Below, piece after piece: positions 17,182 through 27,143 of a stretch of 64,000 nt of DNA. This DNA comes from Sphingomonas sp. CCH10-B3 (GTDB lineage: Bacteria > Pseudomonadota > Alphaproteobacteria > Sphingomonadales > Sphingomonadaceae). Numbering within the stretch: the stretch's first letter is position 1; every line of letters begins with the position of its first letter. Both the position numbers and the translations under genes were made by a program. The notes beneath the pieces were generated by a model. The model did no database searches, was not told where the DNA came from, and saw only the letters and a program-made list of their open reading frames with translations. The DNA is taken from NCBI RefSeq assembly GCF_001556185.1, contig NZ_LSIJ01000064.1:57547-121546 (forward strand), written 5' to 3'.

Positions 17182-18375
17182 ATGAATTATGAACCGGGGA
17201 CGATCGGCAATGACGGGCGCCACGCGCTGCCTGACGATCATGTACGCCCGTCGCGCCGCGGCCTTTGGCTCGGTCTTGCCATCGCCGGCGTCGTCCTTGC
17301 CGCGCTGCTGAGCTTCTGGGCCTTCGGCAAGAAATCCGACGCGGCCACCGCCCAGGAAAGCAAGGCGCCGGCCAAACAGATTCCGACCGTGACCGTTGCC
17401 GTACCCGGGCGCCAGCTCGTCGACCGCACGATCAGCGCGACTGGGTCGATCGCGGCCAAGGTCGACATGCCGATCGGCGTGGCAGGCGAGGGCGGGCGTG
17501 TCACCGCCGTGCTCGTTCAGCCCGGCCAATGGGTCCGCGCCGGGCAAGTACTGGCGACGATCGACCGGTCGGTGCAAGTGGAGACGCAAGCCTCGCAGGC
17601 GGCCCAGATTGCGGTTGCGCAATCGGATGCGCGGCTCGCCCAGGCTGAGCTCGATCGTGCCAAGCAGCTCGTCGATCGCGGCTTCATATCAAAGGCCGAC
17701 GTCGATCGCCGGACGGCAACGCGCGACGCGGCGCTCGCCCGCGTCAAGGTCGCGCAGGCGCAGCTTGAGGAAATCCGTGCGCGCAACGGCCGGTTGCTGA
17801 TCCGCGCGCCGGCTGCGGGTCGCGTGCTGACCCGCAATGTCGAGCCCGGCCAGATTGTCGGCGCCGGGTCGGGCGTGTTGTTCCGGCTGGCCGCAGGCGG
17901 CGAGCTCGAATTGCGCGCGGCGCTGTCCGATGCCGATATGGTGCAGGTGCGGGTGGGCATTCCCGTGACGGTCACGCCCGTCGGCAACAGCCGCAGCTTT
18001 ACCGGCCATGTCTGGCAGGTGTCGCCGGTGATCGACCCGCAGACCCGGCAGGGCACGGTTCGCGTCGCACTGCCCTTTGACGAGGCGCTGCGCCCCGGCG
18101 GCTTTGCGGCGGCGACGTTGACGAGCGGTGCGTCGCAATCGCCACTGCTGCCGCAATCGGCCGTGCAGAGCGACGCCAAGGGCAATTTCGTCTACATCGT
18201 CAACGCCAAGCAAGAGGTCATCCGCCAGCCGATCAAGGTCGGTCAGGTGTCCGATGCGGGTGTGGCGATTACCGAAGGCCTGTCGGGCAGCGAACAGGTG
18301 GTGGTGTCGGCAGGCGCCTTCCTCAATCCGGGGCAAAAAGTCATCCCGGTGCGGCAGCCGCGCAACGCGGGCTGA
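17182..18375 (+). CDS. RND efflux membrane fusion protein
   Basis: A protein of 397 residues from the ATG at 17182; a GTG at 17173 in the same frame is an alternative. One N-terminal membrane anchor (LGLAIAGVVLAALLSFWAFG) is followed by the lipoyl half-motifs ('VLVQPGQWVRAGQVLATID' and 'LLIRAPAAGRVLTRNVEPGQ'), the alpha-hairpin between them ('AQAELDRAKQLVDRGFISKA') and beta-barrel and membrane-proximal domains. It would bridge the inner-membrane pump encoded next (18430) to an outer-membrane channel, which is not encoded nearby. Substrate unknown. Confidence 0.93.
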   Translation: MNYEPGTIGNDGRHALPDDHVRPSRRGLWLGLAIAGVVLAALLSFWAFGKKSDAATAQESKAPAKQIPTVTVAVPGRQLVDRTISATGSIAAKVDMPIGVAGEGGRVTAVLVQPGQWVRAGQVLATIDRSVQVETQASQAAQIAVAQSDARLAQAELDRAKQLVDRGFISKADVDRRTATRDAALARVKVAQAQLEEIRARNGRLLIRAPAAGRVLTRNVEPGQIVGAGSGVLFRLAAGGELELRAALSDADMVQVRVGIPVTVTPVGNSRSFTGHVWQVSPVIDPQTRQGTVRVALPFDEALRPGGFAAATLTSGASQSPLLPQSAVQSDAKGNFVYIVNAKQEVIRQPIKVGQVSDAGVAITEGLSGSEQVVVSAGAFLNPGQKVIPVRQPRNAG

Positions 18376-18429
18376 ACCGAACGAACATTGGTGCGCTGGG
18401 TTTAGAGCGTCAGATAAGGGTGCAGGGTC

Positions 18430-21400
18430 ATGGGTTTCCGTAACATCTCGGCGTGGTCGATCCGCAACCCGGTGCCCTCGATCGTGTTGTTTGTCGCGCT
18501 GCTGCTGGCGGGCATCGTCAGCTTCTCGCGGATGCAGATCAACAACAACCCCGACATCGATTTCCCGGCCGCATCGATCACGATCAACCAGCCGGGCGCG
18601 GCGCCGACCGAACTTGAAAAACAAGTGACCCAGCGCGTCGAATCGGCGGTCCGCAGCATTGCCGGCATCGACGAAGTCAATTCGAGCATCGGCGAAGGCT
18701 ATAGCACGACGCGCGTGTCGTTCGCGATCGGCACCCCGATCGACCGCGCGGTCAATGACGTGCGCAACGCCATCTCGCAGATCCGCGGCGACTTGCCCGA
18801 CGGCATCCTTGAGCCGCAGGTGCAGCGCATCGACATCGGCGACGACGGGCTGGCCTATGTCTCGGCCGAAGCGACCGACATGACGCTCGAGGAATTGAGC
18901 TGGTACGTCGATGACACCGTTGCCAAGCGCCTGCTCGGCAATCCGGGCACCGCGAGCGTCAGCCGGGACGGCGGCGTCAACCGTGAAATCCGCGTGATCC
19001 TCGATCCGGTCAAGCTGCAGGGCTTCGGCATCACCGCCGCGCAGGTCAACCAGCAGCTGCGCCAGACCAATCTGAACGCCGCCGGTGGCCGCGCCGAAGT
19101 GGCGGGGTCGGAGCAGTCAGTGCGCGTGCTTGGCAATGCCCGCACGGCCTTCCAGCTTGGCGAAACCGACATTTCGATCGGTGGCGGCCGCACCGTCAAG
19201 CTGTCCGACCTTGCCCAGGTCAAGGACGCCTATGCCGAACAGCGGTCGATCGCGCTGATGAACGGCCATCCCGTGGTCGCCTTCGGCATCAGCCGTGCCA
19301 AGGGCGCATCGGACGTGACCGTTTACGATGCGATGCAAAAGACACTGCGGCAGCTCGAAAAGGAAAACCCCAAGGTTCACTTCACCGAGCTGTTCACCAG
19401 CGTCAATTACACCAAGAGCCAATATCATTCGGCGATCGAAGCGATGATCGAAGGCGCGGTGCTCGCCGTCATCGTCGTGTTCATCTTCCTGCGTGACTGG
19501 CGCGCGACGATCATCTCGGCGATCGCGATTCCGCTGTCGGCGATCCCGGCGTTCTTCTTCATGGATTTGATGGGCTTCACGCTCAACTTCCTCAGCCTGC
19601 TCGCGCTCAGCCTCGTCGCGGGCGTGCTGGTCGACGATGCGATCGTGGAAATCGAAAACATCGTGCGCCACATGCGCATGGGCAAATCGGCCTATCAGGC
19701 GTCGATCGACGCCGCCGACGAAATCGGGCTGGCGGTGCTCGCGACGACGATGGCGATTGTCGCGGTGTTCCTGCCGGTCGGGTTGATGCCGGGGATTTCG
19801 GGCCAGTTCTTCAAGAATTTTGGTTTGACCGTGGTGGTCGCGGTGCTGCTCAGTCTGGGGGTTGCGCGGCTGATCACGCCGATGATCGCGGCCTATTTCC
19901 TGAAGGCCAAGGGCCATGCCACGCACGGCGAAGGCTGGATCATGGACCGGTACATGGATACGCTGCGCTGGTCGCTGCGGCACCGGTGGATGACGGTCGG
20001 CATCGGCGGCTTGGCGTTCCTTGCGACGATTGCGACCTTCGGCGGCATTCCCGGCGTGCTCAAGCCCATCTCGCTCGCCTTCCAGCCCGAACTTAACCAG
20101 GACTTCAGCCAGGTGCGCATCCAGATGGCGCCCGGAACCACGCTCGATCAGACCAAGGCCGTGGCAGATCGGGTGACCGCCATCATCAAATCGGCGCCTG
20201 AAGTCGAAACCGCCTTTACCGACGTGAATGTCGGCAGTGCTGGCGTTTTCATCACGCTCAAGAAGGACCGCAAGCGCACCTCGAGCGAGTTCGAGCGCGG
20301 CCTGGCACCGCAGCTCAACGAAATTCCGGACGCGCGCGTCAATTTCCAGGCGCAGGGCGGCGGCGGCGGATCGGGTCGGGCGATCACGGTCACGATCGGC
20401 GGCAGCGACCCTGCGCAGCTGAACGACGTCGCCAACCGTCTCGTCGATCAGATGGCGACGCTGCCCGAACTGCGCGCGCCACGCGTCGTCGGCGACCTGC
20501 AGCGGCCCGAAATCACGATCACGCCGCGCATGGACCTTGCTGCCAATCTCGGCGTGACCACGGCGGCGATCAGCCAGTCGATCCGTATCGCGACGCTGGG
20601 CGATATCGACCAGAATGCCGCCAAATTCTCGCTGTCCGACCGCCAGATCCCGATCCGCGTCGCGCTGTCGGAGGATTCGCGCAAGAACCTGTCGACGATC
20701 GAGAATATGGCCGTGCCGACCATCAACGGCGGTTCGGTGCCGCTCAAGGTCGTCGCCGACATCGGCTTCGGCGCTGGCCCCACGCTCATCCAGCGCACCA
20801 ATCTGACGCGGCGGATCAGCATCGGCGCCGACCTCGCGCCCGGCAAGGTGACGGGCGATGCGCAGCCCAAGATCCAGCAGTTGCCGGCGCTCAAGAACCT
20901 GCCGACCGGGGTGCGCCAGCTGACGCTGGGTCAAGACAAATGGCTCGGCGAATTGCTTGTCAACTTCATCATTGCCGTGGTGTCGGGCGTGCTGCTCGTC
21001 TTCGCGGTGCTGGTGCTGCTCTACAAGCGGCTGATGCCGCCGCTTGTGAACATGGGCTCGCTGATCCTCGCCCCGCTCGGCTCGGCGATTGCGCTGCGCA
21101 TTACCGGTGACGCGGTGTCGATGCCGGTGTTCATCGGCCTGCTCATGCTGCTCGGCATCGTGGCCAAGAATTCGATCCTGCTCGTCGATTTCGCGCTCGA
21201 GGAAATGGCCAAGGGCATCGACAAGACCACGGCGGTGCTCGACGCCGGGCACAAGCGCGCACAGCCGATCGTGATGACCACCGTGGCGATGGTCGCGGGC
21301 ATGGTGCCGGTCGCGCTGTCGCTGACCGGCGACGGCAGCTGGCGGGCGCCGATGGGCGTGACGGTGATCGGCGGCCTTATCCTGTCGACCTTGCTGACTT

Positions 21401-21585
21401 TGGTGATCGTGCCGGCGACCTTCTCGCTCGCGGTCGGGATCGAGGAATGGATCGGCTCGCGGCTCGGCAAGCGGCTCCTTACCTATCGTCCGGGCGACGA
21501 TGGCCGGCCGGTGATCGACCATGTCGGTGGCCCCGACAAGATCGGCTTCCGCCCCGGCGATGGAGCCGTGCAACCCGCCGAGTGA
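18430..21585 (+). CDS. RND efflux pump permease, AcrB/MexB-like (HAE1-type)
   Basis: A protein of 1051 residues, full length for this family. It starts with the conserved NISAWSIRNPVPS and has twelve predicted spans. The proton-relay aspartates are in GVLVDDAIVEIENI (TM4). 'GIVAKNSILLVDFALEE' marks the matching helix of the second half. It should export hydrophobic or amphiphilic compounds using the proton gradient with the upstream fusion protein. Long reverse-strand open frames in this gene are shadows. Confidence 0.95.
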   Translation: MGFRNISAWSIRNPVPSIVLFVALLLAGIVSFSRMQINNNPDIDFPAASITINQPGAAPTELEKQVTQRVESAVRSIAGIDEVNSSIGEGYSTTRVSFAIGTPIDRAVNDVRNAISQIRGDLPDGILEPQVQRIDIGDDGLAYVSAEATDMTLEELSWYVDDTVAKRLLGNPGTASVSRDGGVNREIRVILDPVKLQGFGITAAQVNQQLRQTNLNAAGGRAEVAGSEQSVRVLGNARTAFQLGETDISIGGGRTVKLSDLAQVKDAYAEQRSIALMNGHPVVAFGISRAKGASDVTVYDAMQKTLRQLEKENPKVHFTELFTSVNYTKSQYHSAIEAMIEGAVLAVIVVFIFLRDWRATIISAIAIPLSAIPAFFFMDLMGFTLNFLSLLALSLVAGVLVDDAIVEIENIVRHMRMGKSAYQASIDAADEIGLAVLATTMAIVAVFLPVGLMPGISGQFFKNFGLTVVVAVLLSLGVARLITPMIAAYFLKAKGHATHGEGWIMDRYMDTLRWSLRHRWMTVGIGGLAFLATIATFGGIPGVLKPISLAFQPELNQDFSQVRIQMAPGTTLDQTKAVADRVTAIIKSAPEVETAFTDVNVGSAGVFITLKKDRKRTSSEFERGLAPQLNEIPDARVNFQAQGGGGGSGRAITVTIGGSDPAQLNDVANRLVDQMATLPELRAPRVVGDLQRPEITITPRMDLAANLGVTTAAISQSIRIATLGDIDQNAAKFSLSDRQIPIRVALSEDSRKNLSTIENMAVPTINGGSVPLKVVADIGFGAGPTLIQRTNLTRRISIGADLAPGKVTGDAQPKIQQLPALKNLPTGVRQLTLGQDKWLGELLVNFIIAVVSGVLLVFAVLVLLYKRLMPPLVNMGSLILAPLGSAIALRITGDAVSMPVFIGLLMLLGIVAKNSILLVDFALEEMAKGIDKTTAVLDAGHKRAQPIVMTTVAMVAGMVPVALSLTGDGSWRAPMGVTVIGGLILSTLLTLVIVPATFSLAVGIEEWIGSRLGKRLLTYRPGDDGRPVIDHVGGPDKIGFRPGDGAVQPAE

Positions 21586-21640
21586 GCGCGGCGCGCAATC
21601 GCCGCTTGAACAAAAGCCGGCTTCGGGGCTTGTTCAGCCG

Positions 21641-22897
21641 ATGATGTCGCGCACCGCCGACCGGCTTGCCCCTCCCGCCGCGCTGGTGCGTATGCGCCTG
21701 ATCGCGACCGGGCTGCTGGTGGTGATGGCGGGGGTGTTCGTCGCGACGCGCTGGATCGGCCCGGTGCACCCGGCAATCGGCTATCTGCGCGCTTTTGCCG
21801 AGGCCGCGATGGTCGGGGGGCTGGCCGACTGGTTCGCGGTGACCGCGCTGTTCCGCCACCCGCTCGGCCTCCCGATCCCGCACACCGCGATCGTGCCGCG
21901 GAACAAGAACCGGATTGGTGATGCGCTCGCCAATTTCCTGCGCGACAATTTTCTGGTGCCGGGAGTCGTGGCGCGGCGGATGCGGCGGCTCGATGTCGCG
22001 GCGTCGGCGGGGCGCTGGCTCGCCGAGCCCGCCAATCGCGCCGGGCGTCTCGGTCACGGCGCCGCGCGGCTGTTCGGCGATCTGCTCGAAGCCTTCGACC
22101 AGCAGCGCCTCGGCGGTATGGTCAAGACGACGATCGGCAACCGGCTGCGCGCGCTCGACATCGCGCCGTTGCTGGGGCAGGCGCTGGCAGCGGCGATTGC
22201 CGACGACCGCCACGTGCCGCTGCTCAACGGCATGATCCGCTGGGGCGGCCAGATGCTGCGCGCGAACGAAGCCAATATCCGCGCGATGGTGCACGACCGG
22301 TCGGGGTCGCTGATGCGCTGGACCGGGCTCGACGAAACCGTCGCCAACAAGATCATCGACGGGCTCAACCAGATGCTCGGCGAAGTCGATAGCGACACCG
22401 AGCATCCGCTGCGCGCCAAGGCCGAGGAGGGCCTTGTCCAGCTCGCTGCCGATCTCCAGAACGATCCCGCGATCCGCGCGCGCGTCGAGGTGCTCAAGCT
22501 CGAAGTGATCGATAATCCGGCGATGCAGCGCTGGCTCGACGGGCTGTGGGAATCGGCGCGTCATTCGCTGCTGCGCTACGCCCGCGAACCCGATGCCCAG
22601 CGCGGCGGCGGGCTGGCCGAGGCGATGCAGCAGCTTGGCCATACACTCCAGCAGGACGCGGCCCTGCGCGCGACGATCAACCGCTTCGTCCGCCGCGCCG
22701 CCGTCGGTACTGCCGCCGATTATGGCTCGGGCATCGTCCGGCTGGTGTCGGAGACGATCCGCAGCTGGGACGCGCGCACCATCTCACGCCGTCTGGAAAA
22801 TGCGGTCGGCCGCGACCTGCAGTATATCCGGGTCAATGGCACGGTCGTCGGCGGGCTGGTCGGCGTGGGACTGCACGCGATCGACACGTTGTTCTGA
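21641..22897 (+). CDS. DUF445 family membrane protein
   Basis: A protein of 418 residues from ATGATG at 21641. An N-terminal hydrophobic segment (LIATGLLVVMAGVFVATRWI) precedes the DUF445 core, recognisable from 'EAAMVGGLADWFAVTALFRH' followed by 'PHTAIVPRNKNRIGDALANF'. The long helical middle and the C-terminal 'IRVNGTVVGGLVGVGLHAID' fit the YjiN-like group. These are inner-membrane proteins of unknown function. It lies 55 nt after the RND pump and may be read from the same transcript. Confidence 0.88.
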   Translation: MMSRTADRLAPPAALVRMRLIATGLLVVMAGVFVATRWIGPVHPAIGYLRAFAEAAMVGGLADWFAVTALFRHPLGLPIPHTAIVPRNKNRIGDALANFLRDNFLVPGVVARRMRRLDVAASAGRWLAEPANRAGRLGHGAARLFGDLLEAFDQQRLGGMVKTTIGNRLRALDIAPLLGQALAAAIADDRHVPLLNGMIRWGGQMLRANEANIRAMVHDRSGSLMRWTGLDETVANKIIDGLNQMLGEVDSDTEHPLRAKAEEGLVQLAADLQNDPAIRARVEVLKLEVIDNPAMQRWLDGLWESARHSLLRYAREPDAQRGGGLAEAMQQLGHTLQQDAALRATINRFVRRAAVGTAADYGSGIVRLVSETIRSWDARTISRRLENAVGRDLQYIRVNGTVVGGLVGVGLHAIDTLF

Positions 22898-22902
22898 CCA
22901 GC

Positions 22903-23574
22903 TCAGCGCCAGTCGAACCGTTCCCAGCCGCGCGCCTCGGCCAGCCGCACCAGCGCGGGATCGGGATTGATCACAAAACCCTCGTCTGCCCAGTCGAGGC
23001 TCGGCGCGTCGGAGATATGGTCCGAATAAAAGCGGATGTGCGCGTCGGCGCGGGCAATGCCTTCGCGCGCCAGCCACGCCTGCAGGTGATCGAGCTTCGC
23101 CGCGCCATAGCAATTGTCGCCGGCGAGGCGATGCCGCACGCGCCCGCGCGCATCGCGTTGCGCCTCGGTCGCGACCACCGCGTCGGCGCCGACCAGCCGG
23201 GCGATCGCCTCCGCATAGAAACGGTGCGAGGCAGTCGCGATGACGATCCGGTAGCCTGCGGCTCGGTCCGCCGCGATGCGTTCGAGCGCCGCGGCAAACA
23301 GCCCGCGCCGATGCTCGCGTCGTGCAAAGCTTTCGGCTGCGCGCGCGATCCGTGCCGGCGCGACGCGCCCGCCGATCAGCAGCCGGTGCGTCGCCTGCTT
23401 CAATTGCACGCGATCAATCAGCTTCAGCGGATGTCCGGCCGCAAGCGCCCCCGCCACCGGCAGCAGCCCCAAGCGCCACGGCGCCTGCCGCTGCGCATAA
23501 TGGATCAGAAAGCGCGTCCACGTCGGCCGACGCGTGATCGTCTTGTCCATGTCATAGATGGCGAGCCGCTGCAT
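22903..23574 (-). CDS. HAD-IB family phosphatase
   Basis: A protein of 223 residues from the ATG at 23574. HAD motif I is YDMDKTITRR (nucleophile and acid/base aspartates), motif II is VIATAS, and motif III is SDHISDAP. The spacing and the ~200-residue size fit the HAD-IB (SerB-like) group that hydrolyses phosphoserine-like or phospholipid-head substrates. Substrate undetermined. It ends 5 nt from the 3' end of the convergent DUF445 gene. Confidence 0.88.
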   Translation of the reverse strand: MQRLAIYDMDKTITRRPTWTRFLIHYAQRQAPWRLGLLPVAGALAAGHPLKLIDRVQLKQATHRLLIGGRVAPARIARAAESFARREHRRGLFAAALERIAADRAAGYRIVIATASHRFYAEAIARLVGADAVVATEAQRDARGRVRHRLAGDNCYGAAKLDHLQAWLAREGIARADAHIRFYSDHISDAPSLDWADEGFVINPDPALVRLAEARGWERFDWR

Positions 23575-23636
23575 GCGACGCTTACTGGCCGCTATCTGCT
23601 TGCCGATCCAGCCCGATTGCCGCAAGGAAGGCCGCG

Positions 23637-24746
23637 ATGAGCGCCAAGGCCGATTTTCATCAGGAAACCATCGGCGACGCCGTGACGCTGCGCTTCACGG
23701 GAAGCCTGTCGCTGGCGACGCTGGGCGATTTTCCGGAACGGCTGCGCGCTTTCGATGGGCGGATCGACCGGCTCGACCTCAGCGGTATCCAGCGAATCGA
23801 CACCGTCGGGGCGTGGCTCGTCCACCGTTTTGCCGCCGAACATCACGCGCAGATCGAAGGGCTGAGCCCCGAAGCCGCGCATCTACTCGATCAGGTCGCC
23901 GCCGCCGACCAGCATGTCGAAATGCGGCCCGAGCGCCCGCACACGATCGTTCGCATGGTGGCTGAAATCGGCGCGGCGACGATATCGGCGCTGTCGACGC
24001 TGTACGGCCTGCTCGGGTTCTTCGGCGCGACCGCGATCGCGCTTGGCTCGGTGATCCGCCACCCCTCGCGTTTCCGTTTCAACGCGACCGTGCACCGGTT
24101 CGAAGTGGTCGGCGTGTCGGCGCTCGGCATCATCGGGCTGATGAGCTTCCTGATCGGCATCGTCATCGCCCAGCAGGGCTCGGTCCAGCTGCGCCAGTTC
24201 GGCGCCGAGGTTTTCACGATCAACCTTGTCGGGCGGATCACGCTGCGCGAACTCGGCGTGCTGATGACCGCGATCATGGTCGCGGGGCGTTCGGGATCGG
24301 CCTTTGCTGCGCAGCTCGGCACGATGAAGTTGACCGAGGAAATCGACGCGATGCGCACGATCGGCGTGTCACCGATGGAAGCGCTGGTGCTGCCGCGCGT
24401 GCTGGCGGCGGTGTTGATGATGCCGTTGCTCGGCTTTTATGCGTCGGCCTGGGCGATCTTCGGCGGCGGGCTGCTGTGCTGGGGCGCGCTCGACATCCCG
24501 CCGGTTACCTTCATCCAGCGGCTGCGCGAAGTCGTGCCGATCACCGACCTGTATGTCGGTCTGGTCAAGGCGCCGGTATTCGGCGCGATCATTGCGATTG
24601 CCGGCTGCTTTCAGGGAATGCAGGTCGAATCCGACGCCGAGCAGGTCGGCAGCCGGACGACTTCGGCCGTGGTGCAGGCGATCTTTCTCGTGATCGTGCT
24701 CGACGCCTTTTTCGCGGTGTTCTTCACCTGGATCGGCTGGATCTGA
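23637..24746 (+). CDS. mlaE: Mla-type ABC transporter permease (STAS-MlaE)
   Basis: A protein of 369 residues. An N-terminal STAS-like domain (about 1-100, 'IDRLDLSGIQRIDTVGAWLV') is fused to the MlaE permease domain, which is recognised by 'INLVGRITLRELGVLMTAIM' and 'AAQLGTMKLTEEIDAMRTIG'. It should form the inner-membrane part of a phospholipid transporter that keeps outer-membrane lipid asymmetry. In E. coli the STAS partner MlaB is separate; here it is fused. The stop overlaps the next start (TGATG). Confidence 0.93.
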   Translation: MSAKADFHQETIGDAVTLRFTGSLSLATLGDFPERLRAFDGRIDRLDLSGIQRIDTVGAWLVHRFAAEHHAQIEGLSPEAAHLLDQVAAADQHVEMRPERPHTIVRMVAEIGAATISALSTLYGLLGFFGATAIALGSVIRHPSRFRFNATVHRFEVVGVSALGIIGLMSFLIGIVIAQQGSVQLRQFGAEVFTINLVGRITLRELGVLMTAIMVAGRSGSAFAAQLGTMKLTEEIDAMRTIGVSPMEALVLPRVLAAVLMMPLLGFYASAWAIFGGGLLCWGALDIPPVTFIQRLREVVPITDLYVGLVKAPVFGAIIAIAGCFQGMQVESDAEQVGSRTTSAVVQAIFLVIVLDAFFAVFFTWIGWI

Positions 24747-25564
24747 TGGTTGAATCAGTCATACGGGTCCGCGGGCTGAGCACCAGCTTCGGTGCGCAGA
24801 TCGTGCACGAAAATCTCGATCTCGACGTGCGGCGCGGCGAGATTTTGGGCGTCGTCGGCGGATCGGGCACCGGCAAGTCGGTGCTGATGCGTTCGATCAT
24901 CGGCTTGCAGACGCCGGATGCGGGCGATGTCAGCGTCTTCGGCGAATCGACCATCGGTCGCGAGGAAACCGAGACCGAGGCGATCCGCCGCCGCTGGGGC
25001 GTGTTGTTTCAGGGCGGCGCGCTGTTTTCCACGCTGACGGTGGCTGAAAATGTGCAGGTGCCGCTGCGCGAATTCTATCCCGGGATCAACCAGGGCCTGC
25101 TCGACGAAATTGCCGCCTACAAGGTGGTGATGACCGGCCTGCCGGTCGATGCCGGTCCCAAGTATCCCTCGGAACTGTCGGGCGGCATGAAGAAGCGCGC
25201 GGGCCTCGCACGCGCGCTCGCGCTCGATCCCGAGCTGCTGTTCCTTGACGAGCCGACCGCCGGGCTCGACCCGATTGGCGCGGCGGCGTTCGACGAACTC
25301 ACGCGTTCGCTCCAGCGCACGCTGGGATTGACCGTGTTCCTGATCACGCACGACCTCGACACGCTCTATGCGATCTGCGACCGGGTGGCGGTGCTGGCCG
25401 ACAAACATGTGATCGCGGTCGGCACGATCGACGAACTGCTCGCGCTGGACCATCCGTGGATCCAGGAATATTTCAACGGACCGCGCGGGCGTGCCGCGAT
25501 CGCGACGGTCGAAACTGCCGACCGCCGCGCCGCTGCCGAGGCCAATCGAGGGACCAGCGACTGA
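24746..25564 (+). CDS. mlaF: Mla-type ABC transporter ATP-binding protein
   Basis: A protein of 272 residues from the ATG at 24746. Walker A is GGSGTGKS, the signature is ELSGGMKKRAGLARAL (the MlaF/Mkl variant), Walker B is LLFLDEPTAGLDP, and the switch His is in FLITHDLDTL. It supplies ATP hydrolysis for lipid transport with the upstream permease and downstream MCE protein. Both gene junctions are overlapping, showing a tight operon. Confidence 0.95.
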   Translation: MVESVIRVRGLSTSFGAQIVHENLDLDVRRGEILGVVGGSGTGKSVLMRSIIGLQTPDAGDVSVFGESTIGREETETEAIRRRWGVLFQGGALFSTLTVAENVQVPLREFYPGINQGLLDEIAAYKVVMTGLPVDAGPKYPSELSGGMKKRAGLARALALDPELLFLDEPTAGLDPIGAAAFDELTRSLQRTLGLTVFLITHDLDTLYAICDRVAVLADKHVIAVGTIDELLALDHPWIQEYFNGPRGRAAIATVETADRRAAAEANRGTSD

Positions 25565-26526
25565 TGGAAACGCGTTCCAACCACGTCTTTGTCGGTGCCG
25601 TCGTCCTCGTCCTGCTGGCGATGGTCGCGCTGTTCCTGATCTGGCTTGCCCGCCTCAACGGCAGCCAGGCGAAGGAATATGACATCTTCTTCAAGCAGTC
25701 GGTCAACGGCCTGAACAAGGGGTCCGAAGTCGGCTATTCGGGCGTTCCATCGGGGCAGGTGACGCAGATCGCGCTGTTCAAGGACGATCCGCAATTCGTG
25801 CGCGTGCGCATTCGCGTCGAGCCCGACACGCCAGTGCTTGAGGGCACCACTGCCTATGTGCAGGGCAGCTTCACGGGCACAAGCACGGTCCAGCTCGACG
25901 GTGCCGTCAAGGGCGCGCCGCCGATCGTCTGTCCGGCGGTCAATCCGCAGCAATCCTGCCCGTACGGCGTGCCGGTGATCCCGACGCGGCAGGGCGGGCT
26001 CGGGGCTTTGCTCAGTTCCGCGCCGGAACTGCTGCAGCGGCTGTCAACTTTGACGGCCAAGGTGACCGAGCTGCTCAACGATCGCAACAGCAAGTCGCTT
26101 GCCAACATCCTCGCCAACACCGACCGGCTGACGCGCGCGCTCGCCGACCAGTCGCCCGATATCGGCAAGACGCTCGCCGAGACGCGCACGACGCTGCAGA
26201 AGGTCGGCGCCGCTGCCGATCAGATTGGCGCGCTCGCCGACAAGACGGGCGGCGCCGTTGACGATCTCAAGCCCGCTGCCGCCAAGCTCAGCAAGGCCCT
26301 CGACGCCGCGCAGCACAGCCTCGAGACGATCGACACGCTTGTCGCCGATGCGAAGCCGGGCGTGCAGGCGTTCAGCAAGCAGACCGTGCCCGAGATCGGC
26401 CAGCTCGTTCGCGATTTGCGCGTCATGTCGGCAGCGCTGACCAATGTCGCCGAGAAGATCGATCAGGGTGGCGCTGGCGCGCTGCTCGGCCAGCCCGCCC
26501 TTCCCGATTACAAGCCCAAGAAATGA
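25564..26526 (+). CDS. mlaD: MCE-domain substrate-binding protein, MlaD-like
   Basis: A protein of 320 residues from the ATG at 25564. One N-terminal span (HVFVGAVVLVLLAMVALFLIW) is followed by the MCE domain ('FFKQSVNGLNKGSEVGYSGV' to 'TAYVQGSFTGTSTVQLDG'). A long C-terminal helical region (about 165-300) with repeated Asp/Thr/Leu heptads is longer than in E. coli MlaD and probably forms a periplasmic coiled coil. It should pass lipids between the inner-membrane ABC complex and periplasmic or outer-membrane partners. Confidence 0.93.
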   Translation: METRSNHVFVGAVVLVLLAMVALFLIWLARLNGSQAKEYDIFFKQSVNGLNKGSEVGYSGVPSGQVTQIALFKDDPQFVRVRIRVEPDTPVLEGTTAYVQGSFTGTSTVQLDGAVKGAPPIVCPAVNPQQSCPYGVPVIPTRQGGLGALLSSAPELLQRLSTLTAKVTELLNDRNSKSLANILANTDRLTRALADQSPDIGKTLAETRTTLQKVGAAADQIGALADKTGGAVDDLKPAAAKLSKALDAAQHSLETIDTLVADAKPGVQAFSKQTVPEIGQLVRDLRVMSAALTNVAEKIDQGGAGALLGQPALPDYKPKK

Positions 26527-27143
26527 GGCCCGCGATGCTCCGATCCCCGACGCACCGTCGCTTGAAGCGCTTGCCCCTCCTGCTCGCCTTCTTGCCGCTG
26601 GGTGCGTGCATCAGCCTCGTCGGCAAGCCTCCCGCGATGCTGCTCACGCTGGCGTCGAGCGCCGCGCCAGCCGTCGGCACCACGCTCGATTCCAAAACGG
26701 CCAGGACAATCACCGTCCTGGTGCCGGTGGTGCCTGCCGCAATCGCCGGGCCGCGCGTGCCCGTCATCACCGGTGCGACCTCGATCGCTTATGTGAAGGG
26801 TGCGGTCTGGTCCGAGCCACCGGCGCGGCTGTTCGCCCGGCTGATGGCGGACACGGTCGCGGCCAAGACCGGGCGCGTCGTGCTGTCGAACCAGCAGAGC
26901 TTTGCCGATCCCGGCGCGCGGCTGGCGGGCGAATTGCGGCTGTTCGGCGTCGATGCCGATCGCAATCAGGCCGTCGTCTCCTTCGAAGCCACGCTGGTCC
27001 GCGACGGCCAGAAGACGTTCGAGAAGCGCCGGTTCGAAGCGCGTGAGCCCGTCAGCGCGATCACCCCCGAAGGCGCGGGTGCTGCACTCAACCGCGCCGC
27101 CAATCGGGTCGCGGCAGAAGTGGCCGATTGGGTCGGCGCTTAA
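26523..27143 (+). CDS. ABC-type transport auxiliary lipoprotein
   Basis: A protein of 206 residues; the ATG at 26523 overlaps the mlaD stop (ATGA), with a second ATG at 26535. The lipobox LPLGAC at about residues 24-29 predicts a lipoprotein. The mature part matches the ABC_trans_aux (PqiC/DUF330-like) family: 'SIAYVKGAVWSEPPARLFAR' and 'RLAGELRLFGVDADRN'. It probably anchors the MCE complex to the outer membrane. Its last 4 nt overlap the convergent peptidylprolyl isomerase gene. Confidence 0.88.
   Translation: MRPAMLRSPTHRRLKRLPLLLAFLPLGACISLVGKPPAMLLTLASSAAPAVGTTLDSKTARTITVLVPVVPAAIAGPRVPVITGATSIAYVKGAVWSEPPARLFARLMADTVAAKTGRVVLSNQQSFADPGARLAGELRLFGVDADRNQAVVSFEATLVRDGQKTFEKRRFEAREPVSAITPEGAGAALNRAANRVAAEVADWVGA

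Noticed and set aside
19117..21573. An 818-codon open frame on the minus strand
   Set aside because: It is the antisense of a full-length AcrB-like pump. The translation is extremely rich in Arg, His and Asp and has no recognisable fold; GC-rich codon bias creates such shadows.
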